From: Cylindrobasidium torrendii FP15055 ss-10
Lineage: Eukaryota; Basidiomycota; Agaricomycetes; Agaricales; Physalacriaceae
DNA length: 64,000 bases
Reading direction: 5' to 3'
NCBI GenBank assembly: GCA_000934385.1
Contig: KN880432.1
Location: forward strand, 310,001 to 374,000
The translations under genes were made by a program, and so were the position numbers. The notes beneath the pieces were generated by a model. It saw only the letters and a list, made by a program, of their open reading frames with translations. It searched no databases and had not been told where the DNA came from. Positions 22,958 to 33,148 of this stretch are shown in pieces (the first letter of the stretch is position 1; each line of letters opens with the position of its first letter).

Positions 22958-24418
22958 TTAGCACTTTCGCCATACACCCCTACGCTTTTCTTCCTCTCGA
23001 TATTCTTTCATAACCTGTACCCCAATCCACAACACCGGCACTGTACCGAACAAGAACCTCGCTCCTTCCCAGCTCCAAAGTGCTTTCAGTGCAGGGAAAC
23101 CGCCTGAAAACCCGACGAGGTTTGCAGCCATCATCAAGAGAATGTTGAATGCACCCAATGCTGCATCCGCGTGTCGTTGCCACAAGGGCGACGGTATCCT
23201 CTTGATAATAGGTGTGAATATCAACTCTGGTATCACAAAAAACGACACCATCCACCCCCAAGCAAGTAGGCGTGCTTCCAGATCATGCCACAGCGCGACG
23301 AACGTGAAGACAGCAAGCATATTGCGCCAAGGGTGCTCTCGGCCACCGAGTGGTACGTAGATATACTTGATGACCCAGAGGTTGTATGATCTATGCCACC
23401 CGCGCCAGAATCCGCTTGGGGAGTAGTTGTTTGCCATGCAGCGAACCATGTTCTCTGGGGGGTCGATAGCTGGCGATGGCATCATCGACCAAAGACGAAA
23501 GAAGCGCCATGGGACAAGCAATTTGAGCCATATGAAGATAAGCTTGAAGAACGACAGGATGGAGGTATTCAGTGGAGGTAGACCGTCTGGAGAGTATGCC
23601 GGGGCATAGATGTAGTGGAGCATGACCTCCATTGCGAGGAATGGCAATACGAATCGAATCAACGGACTGGTTATAGACACTTGTCGAGGGGATTTGCGCT
23701 GGGAGGCGAAGTCGGAGTACGTAATGATGGGTCCGGCGATGTACAACGGTGCATAGAGCGCATAGTCAACGAGCTGTACAAAAGAGGCCTCTGGCGCGTC
23801 GATATTGAAAGAGATGAGTCGCAACATGGCAATATTCCAATTGACGTGCCATCTTGGGTATAGGCCAGAATAGGCGTCAAGCCAGGCTAGGCTGGGATGC
23901 AGAGATGTATATGGTATGCCGTTGAAGTAGGAGGCCGTGAACAAAATCGCAACGTTGATTATCCAGGTCATGGCCTTGTTTCGACGGACTGAGTACGACG
24001 CTAACAGCACCAAAAACACTTTGAACACAGAGGTACCATGCAACACGGCAACGAATCCGACCGAAAAGATAATGTTGAGATTCCGTGTTGGAACAAGGCG
24101 TGTTAGAAGAGCATGGCCAACCGCAGCACCAATCAGTGCAGGTAAGTTTCCTCGAAACGCGCGATATTGTGGGTCGGTGAGGTCAGCCAAGCGTCCAGGA
24201 AGCCAGCCTGGGCTCAGTCTTGTTGGAGGGGGGCTATTGGTCGTGGAATATCCAGTCCAAAACATCCAGGGTATTGCAAACGCGAAAGCAAGAAAGTAGA
24301 GTCGAAATTCGCTGGTTCGCCATCTTGCAGGTGTGGTGGAAATGTCTGTTTTTGCAGTGGGTACGGGCACCGTCAGCAAGAATTGATGTGATGGTGCTCG
24401 TGAAGGCGGCATTGACAT
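22958..24418 (-). CDS. GUP1: MBOAT O-acyltransferase, Gup1-like
   Basis: Gup1-type MBOAT proteins remodel GPI anchors in the ER by adding a very long acyl chain, and loss affects glycerol uptake, walls and lipid rafts. A single 486-codon exon gives a multipass protein. Family blocks are WNIAMLRLISFNIDAP, PLYIAGPIITYSDFASQ, MVRCMANNYSPSGFWRGWHRS and NLWVIKYIYVPLGG. The catalytic region is FTFVALWHDLEARLLAWGW, with the invariant MBOAT His. It is shorter than yeast Gup1 (560 residues), chiefly at the N-terminus, and has no intron although most neighbours have several. The start at 24418 gives MSMPPSRAPSHQ before a short hydrophilic leader and the first helix (YFLAFAFAIPWMFW). Confidence 0.9.
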   Translation of the reverse strand: MSMPPSRAPSHQFLLTVPVPTAKTDISTTPARWRTSEFRLYFLAFAFAIPWMFWTGYSTTNSPPPTRLSPGWLPGRLADLTDPQYRAFRGNLPALIGAAVGHALLTRLVPTRNLNIIFSVGFVAVLHGTSVFKVFLVLLASYSVRRNKAMTWIINVAILFTASYFNGIPYTSLHPSLAWLDAYSGLYPRWHVNWNIAMLRLISFNIDAPEASFVQLVDYALYAPLYIAGPIITYSDFASQRKSPRQVSITSPLIRFVLPFLAMEVMLHYIYAPAYSPDGLPPLNTSILSFFKLIFIWLKLLVPWRFFRLWSMMPSPAIDPPENMVRCMANNYSPSGFWRGWHRSYNLWVIKYIYVPLGGREHPWRNMLAVFTFVALWHDLEARLLAWGWMVSFFVIPELIFTPIIKRIPSPLWQRHADAALGAFNILLMMAANLVGFSGGFPALKALWSWEGARFLFGTVPVLWIGVQVMKEYREEEKRRGVWRKC

Positions 24419-24881
24419 GGGTGAATGGGCGTGGAATGTAGTTTATACGCGATGGATCATGACCGTCCACTTCGAAGGCTTGGACGTGATTGATGCGCCA
24501 CGAGACGTGGAATTGTCGTCTATGTATTGTATCTTGTTTGTGGTTCTGAATTCCTTTGCTTCTCGTCACAAGGCTACGGATTCCTTCTTATTAGGTGTCC
24601 ACATACATCCTTCAGACTGTGTCCAGGATTAAAGCCCATAATTTAGGTCCATTGCCGAGAACATCCAGACGAGCGGCCAATGAGCTGTGTCAAAGCTGTT
24701 TGACCTGGAATTGGAATCGATATTTATTCTATCACCGCTTGTATGGCACTGGAAATGAAATGCATCGACGCGCTGAAGGTCAATTTCGAGTGCACGATCA
24801 GGCCGGCGTTTGCCGGATCAGGTTGTTCGACAACAACGACCTTCGTACACACGTTCTAGCCAGCATCTTGATAAGTCGGGA
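24419..24881. promoter_or_regulatory. Shared intergenic region, GUP1/CKB1
   Basis: These 463 bases separate divergent start codons, so both promoters should lie here. I see no diagnostic element beyond AT-rich stretches around 24520-24600 and 24715-24735. Confidence 0.35.
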
Positions 24882-26319
24882 ATGCCACGGCCCGCAGATC
24901 CCGACCCAGAGTTGCAGGAGGACGATAACGACGACGACGAGATCATGGATGACCAGGAGGATGGCTACAGTGCGTTCTTTCTTTTCTTGCAACCCGCCCC
25001 GCGCCTCCTCTTTCCCCTCACTTCGATCTGTTGGCTTGATAATTGACTTCAGCGTCCTCAACAACTACCTCAACAGTCACCTGGATCAGCTGGTTCTGTT
25101 CATTACCTGGTCATGAATACTTTTGCGAAGTCACAGAGGATTTCATAGAGGACGACTTCAACTTGACTGGACTCAATGTCATGGTGCCGTTTTGGAAAGA
25201 GGCGATGGAAATGGTGATGGATATCGAGCCAGGTGCGGCGCGCGCAGTGAAAGTCTTTGGTAGTCCTAACATCAAGTCCAGACGAAGACGCGGCAACGAA
25301 AATTCCCGACGTGTCTATCGTTGAATCGTCTGCGGAAATGCTTTATGGGCTTGTCCACCAACGATTCATTCTCACGCGCGCGGGACTCCAGGCAATGGTA
25401 TGAATGACTAAGAGCGACATCTCCTTGGTCTGACATGTACCCAGATTGATAAATACGAAAACAACGCTTTTGGAGTTTGCCCGCGCGTTCTTTGTCGCTC
25501 CTCAACAGTCGTTCCCTGTGGCCGATCTGATTTGCCCGGCCTCGACACCGTCAAACTGTACTGCCCGAACTGCAATGATATATACGTGCCGCCCTCATCG
25601 CGCTATCAAGGCGTAGACGGGGCCTTCTTTGGCACAACGTTCGCACACCTGTTCTTTCAAAGTTATCGTGAATTGGCGCCCGCGCCGTTTTACAAACCAC
25701 CACCCCCACCCTCCTCTACTGCAAGCTCCCCAAGCAGCAATGCCAGTGCAATCGAGCCTGCGTCCGAGGCCTTTGTAAATCCCAATCCCTATGGAGGGCA
25801 GAAACGAGCGGAGGGTGCAATATATTATCCCAGGATATACGGTTTCAAGGTCAGCGAAAGGGCAAAGTCTGGACCTCGAATGCAGTGGATGCGTGTAAGG
25901 CCCGAGTCGCCAGAGCAATTGGACAGGGTGGATTGGAGAGGCCATTGGATTGGCGAATATTCAGATGATGATGACGATGACGAGGATGGGGGAGAAATGG
26001 AAATGCAGGATTTTGATCCCGTACGTCTAAGTACTCGCGGCCATTGCATTGTTCTGACCGGCAGCAGGATGTCACATACGAAGATGACGACGACGAAGAG
26101 GAAGAGGAAGAGGAGGAAATGCAGGCTGAGCCCCCACGGGCTTCCGGGAGTCGGAGGATGGTCGGTGCGGCGGGCGTGGTGCAGTCCGCGCGGACAGCGC
26201 CAACTGCCGCTGGGCTAAGACCACCAGCGCCTGTGAAGACACAGGCGATCAACATACCCCGGATTGCATCCTCGGGGCAAGTGCGCGTAGTTCGCCAGTA
26301 TATTCCCGCCGCCGCCTGA
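24882..26319 (+). CDS. CKB1: Casein kinase 2 regulatory subunit beta
   Basis: This is the regulatory, dimerising subunit of the CK2 holoenzyme. The body reads [49 protein letters not shown] and [12 protein letters not shown], then [12 protein letters not shown]. The four Cys of the zinc site (CPRVLC and CPNC) are present and bind the zinc through which two beta subunits dimerise. Next come [14 protein letters not shown] and IYGFKV, which contact the catalytic subunit. The N-terminus is acidic ([12 protein letters not shown]). The C-terminus is long, with two acidic runs coded by gat/gac and gaa/gag repeats (about 25960-25992 and 26079-26121), then a basic, Ala/Pro-rich tail. Five or so introns are short. 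The start at 24882 ([10 protein letters not shown]) is the ATG before the acidic run. Confidence 0.93.
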
Positions 26320-26535
26320 TGTATATATTGTATTCGAGTTTTCAATTTCCCAAATATCAACCCTAGTCAGATGTAGTGTGGCGTTCTCGATCAAAGCATC
26401 ATTCGGAGATTGCCGATCAATTCTCCGCTTTCAGCACAAAACTGTACAGTCCGGCTCTTGCGTGCCTTTTTTGATTACCCGCTTTTGCAAAAGTTTCCCC
26501 TGCCGCCGTCCCGTAATATCCTCAAGACCGACAAG

Positions 26536-27001
26536 ATGACGCGTTCCAGTGTGTACCGCTGCTCGCCGAACGAATGAACCTAAGGTTCTGATGCAAATTT
26601 GCAGACCTCAGCGTTGGCCTCAACAAGGGCCACCCCACGACCAAGATCGAGAGCGCCCCGCGCCCCAGCACTCGCAAGGGCCACCTTAGCGCCAAGACCT
26701 CGTTCGTTCGCTCTGTTGTCAGGGAGGTTGCTGGATTCTCGCCGTACGAGAGGCGCGTGATGGAGCTGCTGAGAAACTCCAAGGTGCGTTATACGCAGAT
26801 TCAGATTCAGGCGGATGTTGATGGGTGTACAGGACAAAAAGGCCAGGAAGCTTACCAAGAAGAGGGTGCGCTGCGATGGGTGCTGGCAGATTACGGGCGA
26901 AGCACTGACAATCATTGTAGCTCGGCACACTCCTCCGCTCAAAACGCAAGCTCGAGGAGCTCCAGGCGATCATCCAGGAGAGCAGGAGGCAGGGACATTA
27001 A
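26536..27001 (+). CDS. RPL36: 60S ribosomal protein eL36
   Basis: This small basic protein of the large ribosomal subunit is about 101 residues in four exons. Exon 1 encodes only MTRS plus one base. After an intron with donor gtgtgtaccg the protein continues [14 protein letters not shown], then [23 protein letters not shown]. The 53-nt intron after NSK (donor gtgcgttata) and the next one after KKR (donor gtgcgctgcg) give [17 protein letters not shown] and the end IQESRRQGH before TAA. All match the conserved eL36 fold. An intron almost directly after the start codon is common in fungal ribosomal protein genes. It lies 216 bases after CKB1 on the same strand. Confidence 0.93.
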
Positions 27002-29107
27002 GCGGCTCGAGCTGGGAGACTCTACGATATGCCGAACCCTACGTATGCCCCGAGTTGTATGCACCAATATGCCCCGCCTGTAAACCAGTCCACTTTGCAT
27101 GTCTTTTCTCACTCTTTTTCCCATCCCTGCCCACAATTGGGCATGCCTCAGATTGAGCTTGAGTGTCAAAAACCCTCATACTACACGCAACTTCTTGTTT
27201 ACTGCCAACCCCTCCAAGCAAGCATTGCATTCTTTTACCAGTGCATGACATGAAAGTTCCTACTACTGCCATGCAGCTGGAGCCTACAAGATCGCGCATG
27301 TATCCTCTTGTGTCTACAGCATCCTTCCCCAAGACGGTTCATATCTAAAGCGCACTGCGAAGCGACTAGCTCAGCCTGGGTGCTTATCGACAGAATCGTC
27401 CCATCGCACGAGCATAGCATTCGGTGACGCAGCTTGAGCCCATATACACTGAAGATGCGGCAATGTTCTTCATCGCGCGCGCTTCGTTGGACTACGAGAT
27501 TTGCGTAATCGAGACGAGCGCCATCCATGGCAACATTCCTCAGTGCTCTCTTCCTCGACAAGTTGTGTAGAAATGGAGTTTGCCAACTAAACTGGACATA
27601 AACCGCGTACTTTCAAAGGTCACGATGCTGAAGCAAAGACGTTCTGTAGAGGCCGGCCTATATTGAAGTTGCGGAGGGCGAATACCGCCTTCACGTTGAC
27701 CTCCAGATCGAAGTGCTGTCACGAACACGATCGGTTCCTTAGTCAGCATTTCCATTGTGTTGCGTGGTGGCTATTCGAGGTGTTTGAATTCTAGTGTAAA
27801 GGGCATATTTCATCGTGACCAACCTGCAGACTGTAACCTCGTGATGGCCTAGCAGTGCACTAAGTATGCGTTATGTATGCCATTCACAGGTGGTTAGCAA
27901 AGCGACCCATAAATCTCCCTGACGAAGCAACACCAGAGCCGCATTTGCTCCATCAGGACGTTATCATCCTTTGCGTCGTATTTGGGCAGAGTCACAGCGT
28001 CCGCGATATACTAAAGCCCTTCACGCTGCAGAATGACTGTTAGGTTCAAGATTGTCGGGCCAATACGGGAACTCGCCGGACTTCATCGGTGTATGCATCA
28101 TTTGCACTCACATAGGAGATAGAAAGAACACAGAGAAGATCTATGTCGTTTGTTGAATCATACTCTAGGGTTGATTGTATTTAGGGCAATGTCATATGGC
28201 TATCTTTCAGTAGTCTTGGAACATCAAAAGTAAGATGTGGGACCAAGATCATGTCGCTTTTCGAAAGTCATTGTTTTTAGCCTTGCGCCGCAAGACGGCG
28301 ATCGCATATTGGACACACAGTCACACCATTACTAACTCCGGTTCACGCACACGTGCTCGCTTAATTGTCCATCCTCTCGAGGCCCAAAGTCCAACTGCTC
28401 CAATTTGCAACATCTCGTTCGAGTGTATCATAGGCTTGCTACTATATCTTAGCCTAAACTCACTCTTGTCATGTCGGAAATTACATTGACAGCGTTGTTG
28501 TCACCACAGTGAAGCCACCACGAACTCAGCGCTTCAGCTTCAGCGCCCGTTGAAAAGTGTGCCTGTGCATTCGATGTAAACCTATCCCCAAATTTGTGGT
28601 ACCCTCTGTGACTGTCTATGCGCCCAAAAATTCGATGATTGGCCAAATGGATGTCTGCAATCGATATGGGATTGGCCAACCACGCTGGCAACTGGTGGCA
28701 AATCCGCTCGACATGTGCAGGACACGCACGGTACCCAGAACGTGTCGGTAAAGACTGATTTAGGCGATGGGTTGACCCGTCAAGGAAAGGGAGACCGCTC
28801 TACAAGGAGAATGAGCATGTATCTTTGGCAACACTGCCTGGGCGAGGATGGCTGGACTGTGCTCTGAAGAGTGCTGGACGTGCAGGCGACGCGTGCTTGC
28901 TGTCCCCGATGCTGAGCCCAGGCCGTCAGTGGATGGGTCAAGGTCTCGGCGCGGTGACGATAGGATCGAGCCGAGGCTGCGCGATCTCGGTCCTGGACCA
29001 ACCTTTACCATCAACTTTGCATATATAAAGCGTGCGACGACCACCACAATGGCCAGCAATTCAGCTACCACTGACCCCCCTCCCCAACCACCACCACAAA
29101 ATCAACA
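27002..29107. other. Gene-poor region upstream of PDC
   Basis: About 2.1 kb have no supported gene. Minus-strand frames around 27235-27755 reach about 100 codons but begin with TTG and show no motif. The last 90 bases hold the PDC TATA box and leader. The length may reflect a large regulatory region, as expected for a highly expressed, carbon-regulated gene. Confidence 0.4.
29021..29030 (+). promoter_or_regulatory. TATA box of pyruvate decarboxylase
   Basis: The sequence atatataaag lies 78 bases before the coding start at 29108, followed by a CA-rich leader (accaccacaa). An out-of-frame ATG at 29049 is only 19 bases after the box and so probably lies at or before the transcription start. Confidence 0.65.
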
Positions 29108-31271
29108 ATGCTCCAGTCCGAAATCAACCGTCTGAAACTCGAGGTCCAAACCCTCCAGGGCGAGTCGGGTAATCAGCCCATCTACATCGGCCAGTACCTC
29201 ATCGAGCGCCTCAAGCAGCTCGGTGTGACGGTGCGCATCTATCCAACACTTCTCCGGATTCACAGCTCAACGATTGTAGACTATGTTCGGTGTTCCCGGT
29301 GACTTCAACCTTGGCTTCTTGGTACGCGCTTCAATCGCGAATATATGCGCTCCTTGCTGACTGTCCTTCAGGATCTTGTAGAAGACGACCCTGTCCTTGA
29401 CTGGGCCGGTAACTGGTCTGTCCACTCGTAGCACATCCTCCCACCCATCCTGATCTTCCACAGCAACGAGCTCAACGCCGCCTACGCTGCCGATGGCTAC
29501 GCCCGCGTCAAGGAGCACAGTCTTGGTGTCCTTCTCACGACGTGAGTCTAATTTACATCTTCCTCATCTTCCTGGTCATTGATTGTTTGATAAAGCTTCG
29601 GTGTCGGCGAGCTTTCCGCTGTAAACGGTATTGCTGGAGCCTTCTCCGAAATGGTCCCCGTTCTCCATATTGCTGGTGTCCCATCCACGCACCAACAAAA
29701 AGCAAAGCCAATGCTGCACCACACTCTTGGAGATGGTCGGTACGTAGACCGTTCGCATCTTTATGTCTGTCTAATTATCTTCTCAGCTACAACGCGTACG
29801 AGCTCGCTGCTGAACAGTTCGCATGTGCGACTGCCAACTTGGTCACCGTTGAGACCGCCGCCTCTGAAATCGACCGTGTCCTCACCGAATGTATCTCACA
29901 AGCGCGACCAGTCTACCTCACCCTCCCCACCGACATCGCATATCAAAAGATCTCATCCGAGCGTCTGAAGGTGCCGCTTTCCGCCCTTCCTCTCCCCAAC
30001 GATCCCGAAGTTGAGGCCTTTGTTGTCGACGAAATCTCCAAGCTCGTTGAGGCAGCGAAGGGCGACGTCGTCATTCTTGTCGATGCCTGCTGTGTTCGCC
30101 ATGATGCTCGCGAGGAGACTCTGGAGCTCATCAATGCGACTGGATTCCCTGTTTACGCTGCACCAATGGGTAAGACAGCCGTGAGTGAGGACCATGAGCG
30201 CTATGGTGGTGTAAGTCTTTTTACTCATTTGGTCTATACAATATCTCACATATGCCTTAGCTCTACGTTGGCTCCATCAGTCGCCCCGAAATCAAGGAGA
30301 AGGTCGAGAGCGCGAAGCTCATCATTTCCATTGGTGGCTTGAAATCCGACTTCAACAGTGGTAACTTCACCTATTCCATTCCCCGTGCCAACACTGTCGA
30401 GGTGGGAGAAGAATTCTTGTTATCCATGCTTGCCTCTAACAATGTCACAGCTTCACTCATCATGGACCATGGTTCAATACGCCGACTTCCCTCGCATCGG
30501 CATGAAAGAGCTCATTCCCAAACTCGCGAAGAGCCTCGCCCACTGGAAACCTACTGCTCTCCAAATCAGCGTTCCCAAATTCAGCGCTATCGTTCCCCAG
30601 GACAACGAGCCCGCCATCACCCACTCGTACTTCTGGCCGCGTATGTCTCAATTCTTCAAGCCCAAGGATGTCATCGTTGCGGAGACTGGAACCTCAAGTT
30701 TCGGTATCCTCGACGTTCCTCTGCCCGCAGAGTCTATCCTTGTTACCCAGATTTTGTGGGGAAGCATTGGCTACACTACTGGCGCGACCCTCGGCGCTGC
30801 TCTCGCTGCTCGCGACCGCCAGCTCGGCCGTACTATCCTATTCATTGGCGACGGTAGCATGTGCGTTTGTTCTTTATCATGTTAGCTTATCCTGACGCAT
30901 TCTTTAGTCAGCTCACCGTCCAAGAGCTTTGCACAATCATGCGCAAAGACCTCAAGCCTATTATCTTCCTGCTCAACAACACTGGATACACCATCGAGCG
31001 TTACCTCCATGGCAAGACTCGCAAGTACAACGACATTGTCAACTGGAAGTGGACGTCGCTGTTGTCCGTACTTGGTGACGAGGATGGTACCAAGAGCCAA
31101 TCGTACACCGTTAACGACCGCACGGAGCTCTCCAATCTCCTCGACACGCCCGAATTTGCGCGCGCAGACAAGTGCCAGCTTGTGGAAGTGATGATGCCTA
31201 TGCACGACGCTCCCCGGGCACTTGAGGTGCAGGCGGAGCTGTCTGGCAAGACCAACAAGTACACCTCGTAG
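29108..31271 (+). CDS. PDC1: Pyruvate decarboxylase
   Basis: This thiamine-diphosphate enzyme makes acetaldehyde and CO2 from pyruvate and is the committing step of ethanol fermentation in the cytosol. Splicing yields [18 protein letters not shown] and [17 protein letters not shown]; the Glu in [14 protein letters not shown] activates the cofactor. Further on come [20 protein letters not shown] (with the paired active-site His), [10 protein letters not shown], and the cofactor-binding stretch GDGSIQLTVQEL to NNTGYTIER, the GDG...NN motif for Mg-TPP. The end reads [18 protein letters not shown]. It has about nine exons and roughly 600 residues, the normal size. The start at 29108 ([14 protein letters not shown]) is chosen because the ATG at 29049 is in another frame; the N-terminus is a short amphipathic helix. 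Confidence 0.95.
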
Positions 31272-31822
31272 ATGATTCTTATTAATGTGGACTAGAATAG
31301 AGGCATAGACAATGTAGAAGGGATATATGTAGTAACAGTAAGATTGAATTGTATAATGGGATTTGTTTGTAACTGCTCAATGTTGTTGTGTGATTAGCGA
31401 CAAGTAAGTACTCTGGCGATACTTATGCGCAGAGATCTTGATGGCGTCCGTCGGTGGTCAAGAAAGAGGATGGTTTACTGTCACATGAGCAGATTATTAG
31501 TCGGACGAGGCTGAATTGAAAAGGAATGCTATTCTGCTTTGGGGGCGCTACTTTGCTAGCAGGGGCAACGAACGTCGTCGAAGATACACTAAGAAATCGG
31601 CGCGATGTGAAGATGTAGGAGAGGTATATTATACAGTGTAACGCAGATATGAACGAGCACTAATGATCATGAAAAGGATGGAAGGGATACGGAAAAGCAA
31701 TGCCCCAACTCGTGAATATGGGGCCATGATGCACGATGATGGACTGGAGGGAAAGGAAAATCGAAAAGGAGACTGGTATAATGATATGTGATGGGCATCC
31801 CCGGTAAGCAGCCAATTTGTGC
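31272..31822. other. Intergenic, convergent 3' flanks
   Basis: These are the facing 3' ends of PDC and the small orphan gene. AT-rich sequence after the PDC stop is consistent with a terminator and poly(A) region. No coding sequence is seen. Confidence 0.4.
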
Positions 31823-32254
31823 TCAGTTTGTGTCGCTCTTGTTGCTGGTAAATGCGGTAAAGGCATCCTTGATGACGCCAGGGAGTGACCGTGAGCGCCG
31901 CTTGGGCTCGACTGGAGATGCGTTTGGATCCTGGGTGTAAATCACGGTGCCTCTGCGTGTTGGTTGGAAACCATAATCTCGAAATTTCACGCTGGCGATG
32001 GTGATAGCGGCAAGCCCTGGAATTTCTTCGGGGCCGCTGATACGGCAGTTGGAGCTAATACCGTTGGCCTCAAATGTGCCTGCGCTGCTACCCGTGCTGC
32101 TTCCGGAATCCGCGCGAGAGCGTGGCTCATGGTGCGAATCCAGTAAGTGTGGTTCAAGGGTCGGAGATCGTCCAACTGGGGATGTGTTTGCCATTGTGCG
32201 CGCGTGGATGTGTGTGGCTTCGTTGAATTTGGATTCTGGATTTACAGATGACAT
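31823..32254 (-). CDS. Small Ser-rich orphan protein
   Basis: This is a single open frame of 143 codons from an ATG. It has no domain I recognise. The first 70 residues are Ser/Gly/His-rich and look disordered (SRADSGSSTGSSAG). The C-terminal half is more ordered: ITIASVKFRDYGFQPTRRG, then a basic Ser-Arg patch (PKRRSRSLPG) and a short amphipathic end (VIKDAFTAFTSNKSD). RRSRSLP could be a kinase or 14-3-3 site. An adapter or a lineage-specific protein is possible. The composition is more protein-like than chance frames nearby. Confidence 0.5.
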   Translation of the reverse strand: MSSVNPESKFNEATHIHARTMANTSPVGRSPTLEPHLLDSHHEPRSRADSGSSTGSSAGTFEANGISSNCRISGPEEIPGLAAITIASVKFRDYGFQPTRRGTVIYTQDPNASPVEPKRRSRSLPGVIKDAFTAFTSNKSDTN

Positions 32255-33148
32255 CAGTTGGTCAAGCTGAGTGTTGCCGTTAGCGAAAGCCGACCTTGCG
32301 AGGATGTTGTGAATTTATGAGGATGTCGCTTTGTGGGAGATGGTGGTCGGGAGTAAGCAACTTAGTTTTATTTAATGTCGACTCATTTTGGAAAGTTTCA
32401 CATCCCCGCATGCGGGGTCGGCGATCAGATGACGCGCCCTTGCTCCATCCAACTCCTGCGACCTGCTGGAACCTCCTACGACGCTCACGGCCGCGATACA
32501 ACGCTTGGACGGCGAACATGCGTTTTGCTTATATCGCGATAATTTCAAGGCTTCAACCTCAAGGCCAGCGGGCTTGTCGAAATCTATGACGCCCCAAAGC
32601 TCATGCATAACGAGTCTTATCAAGGGACAAGCCCCAACTCAGCAGACCGTAAGCCACTGTTGTTGATGTTGTGCTCTCAGACAGCAAGCATGGTCACAGA
32701 TCCGACTCATGATATCATGGCATGATAGGTCCATGGTTAGTGCCAACACGAGTGGTTCACCCTGAAGTTGTGCCAGAAACTTAAAGATTTCCGTCTTCAA
32801 GATGGCTCGCTTGCATCAATGTTCTCGAAGGTGCTCACTGCTCATGCACATGGCCTCTGATGTTGCGCGATCGAACTACAATTGACAAAACGGTCAATTC
32901 CCGATCGCCAGTGGCACCACGACCAGCAACGCGCCAGACGTTCTGTCGCGACACAATATTGTCCAACTATGGCTCTATACAATCTTAGGATACTCAATTT
33001 AGATCAGCAAGACATTATGATTGTAGTGTTTGGGGCGTAAACGGTAAGTACATGCTATTAGATGTATGTCGACAGCAAGAATATCACAGCAAGATCTATA
33101 TGCCCACAGGGCAGGCCCTATAGCATGGCCTCAAAAGATTCATACCTC
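32255..33148. other. Intergenic, no gene seen
   Basis: This holds the 5' flank of the small orphan gene and the 3' flank of the importin gene. Frames of up to 97 codons (32296-32589) have no motif. Confidence 0.4.

Noticed and set aside
27235..27755. Minus-strand frames upstream of PDC that might be a broken gene
   Set aside because: They begin with TTG, show no motif, and no consistent splice sites join them.
29049..29135. The ATG at 29049 as the PDC start
   Set aside because: It is out of frame with the PDC coding sequence, no intron can restore it, and it lies too near the TATA box.
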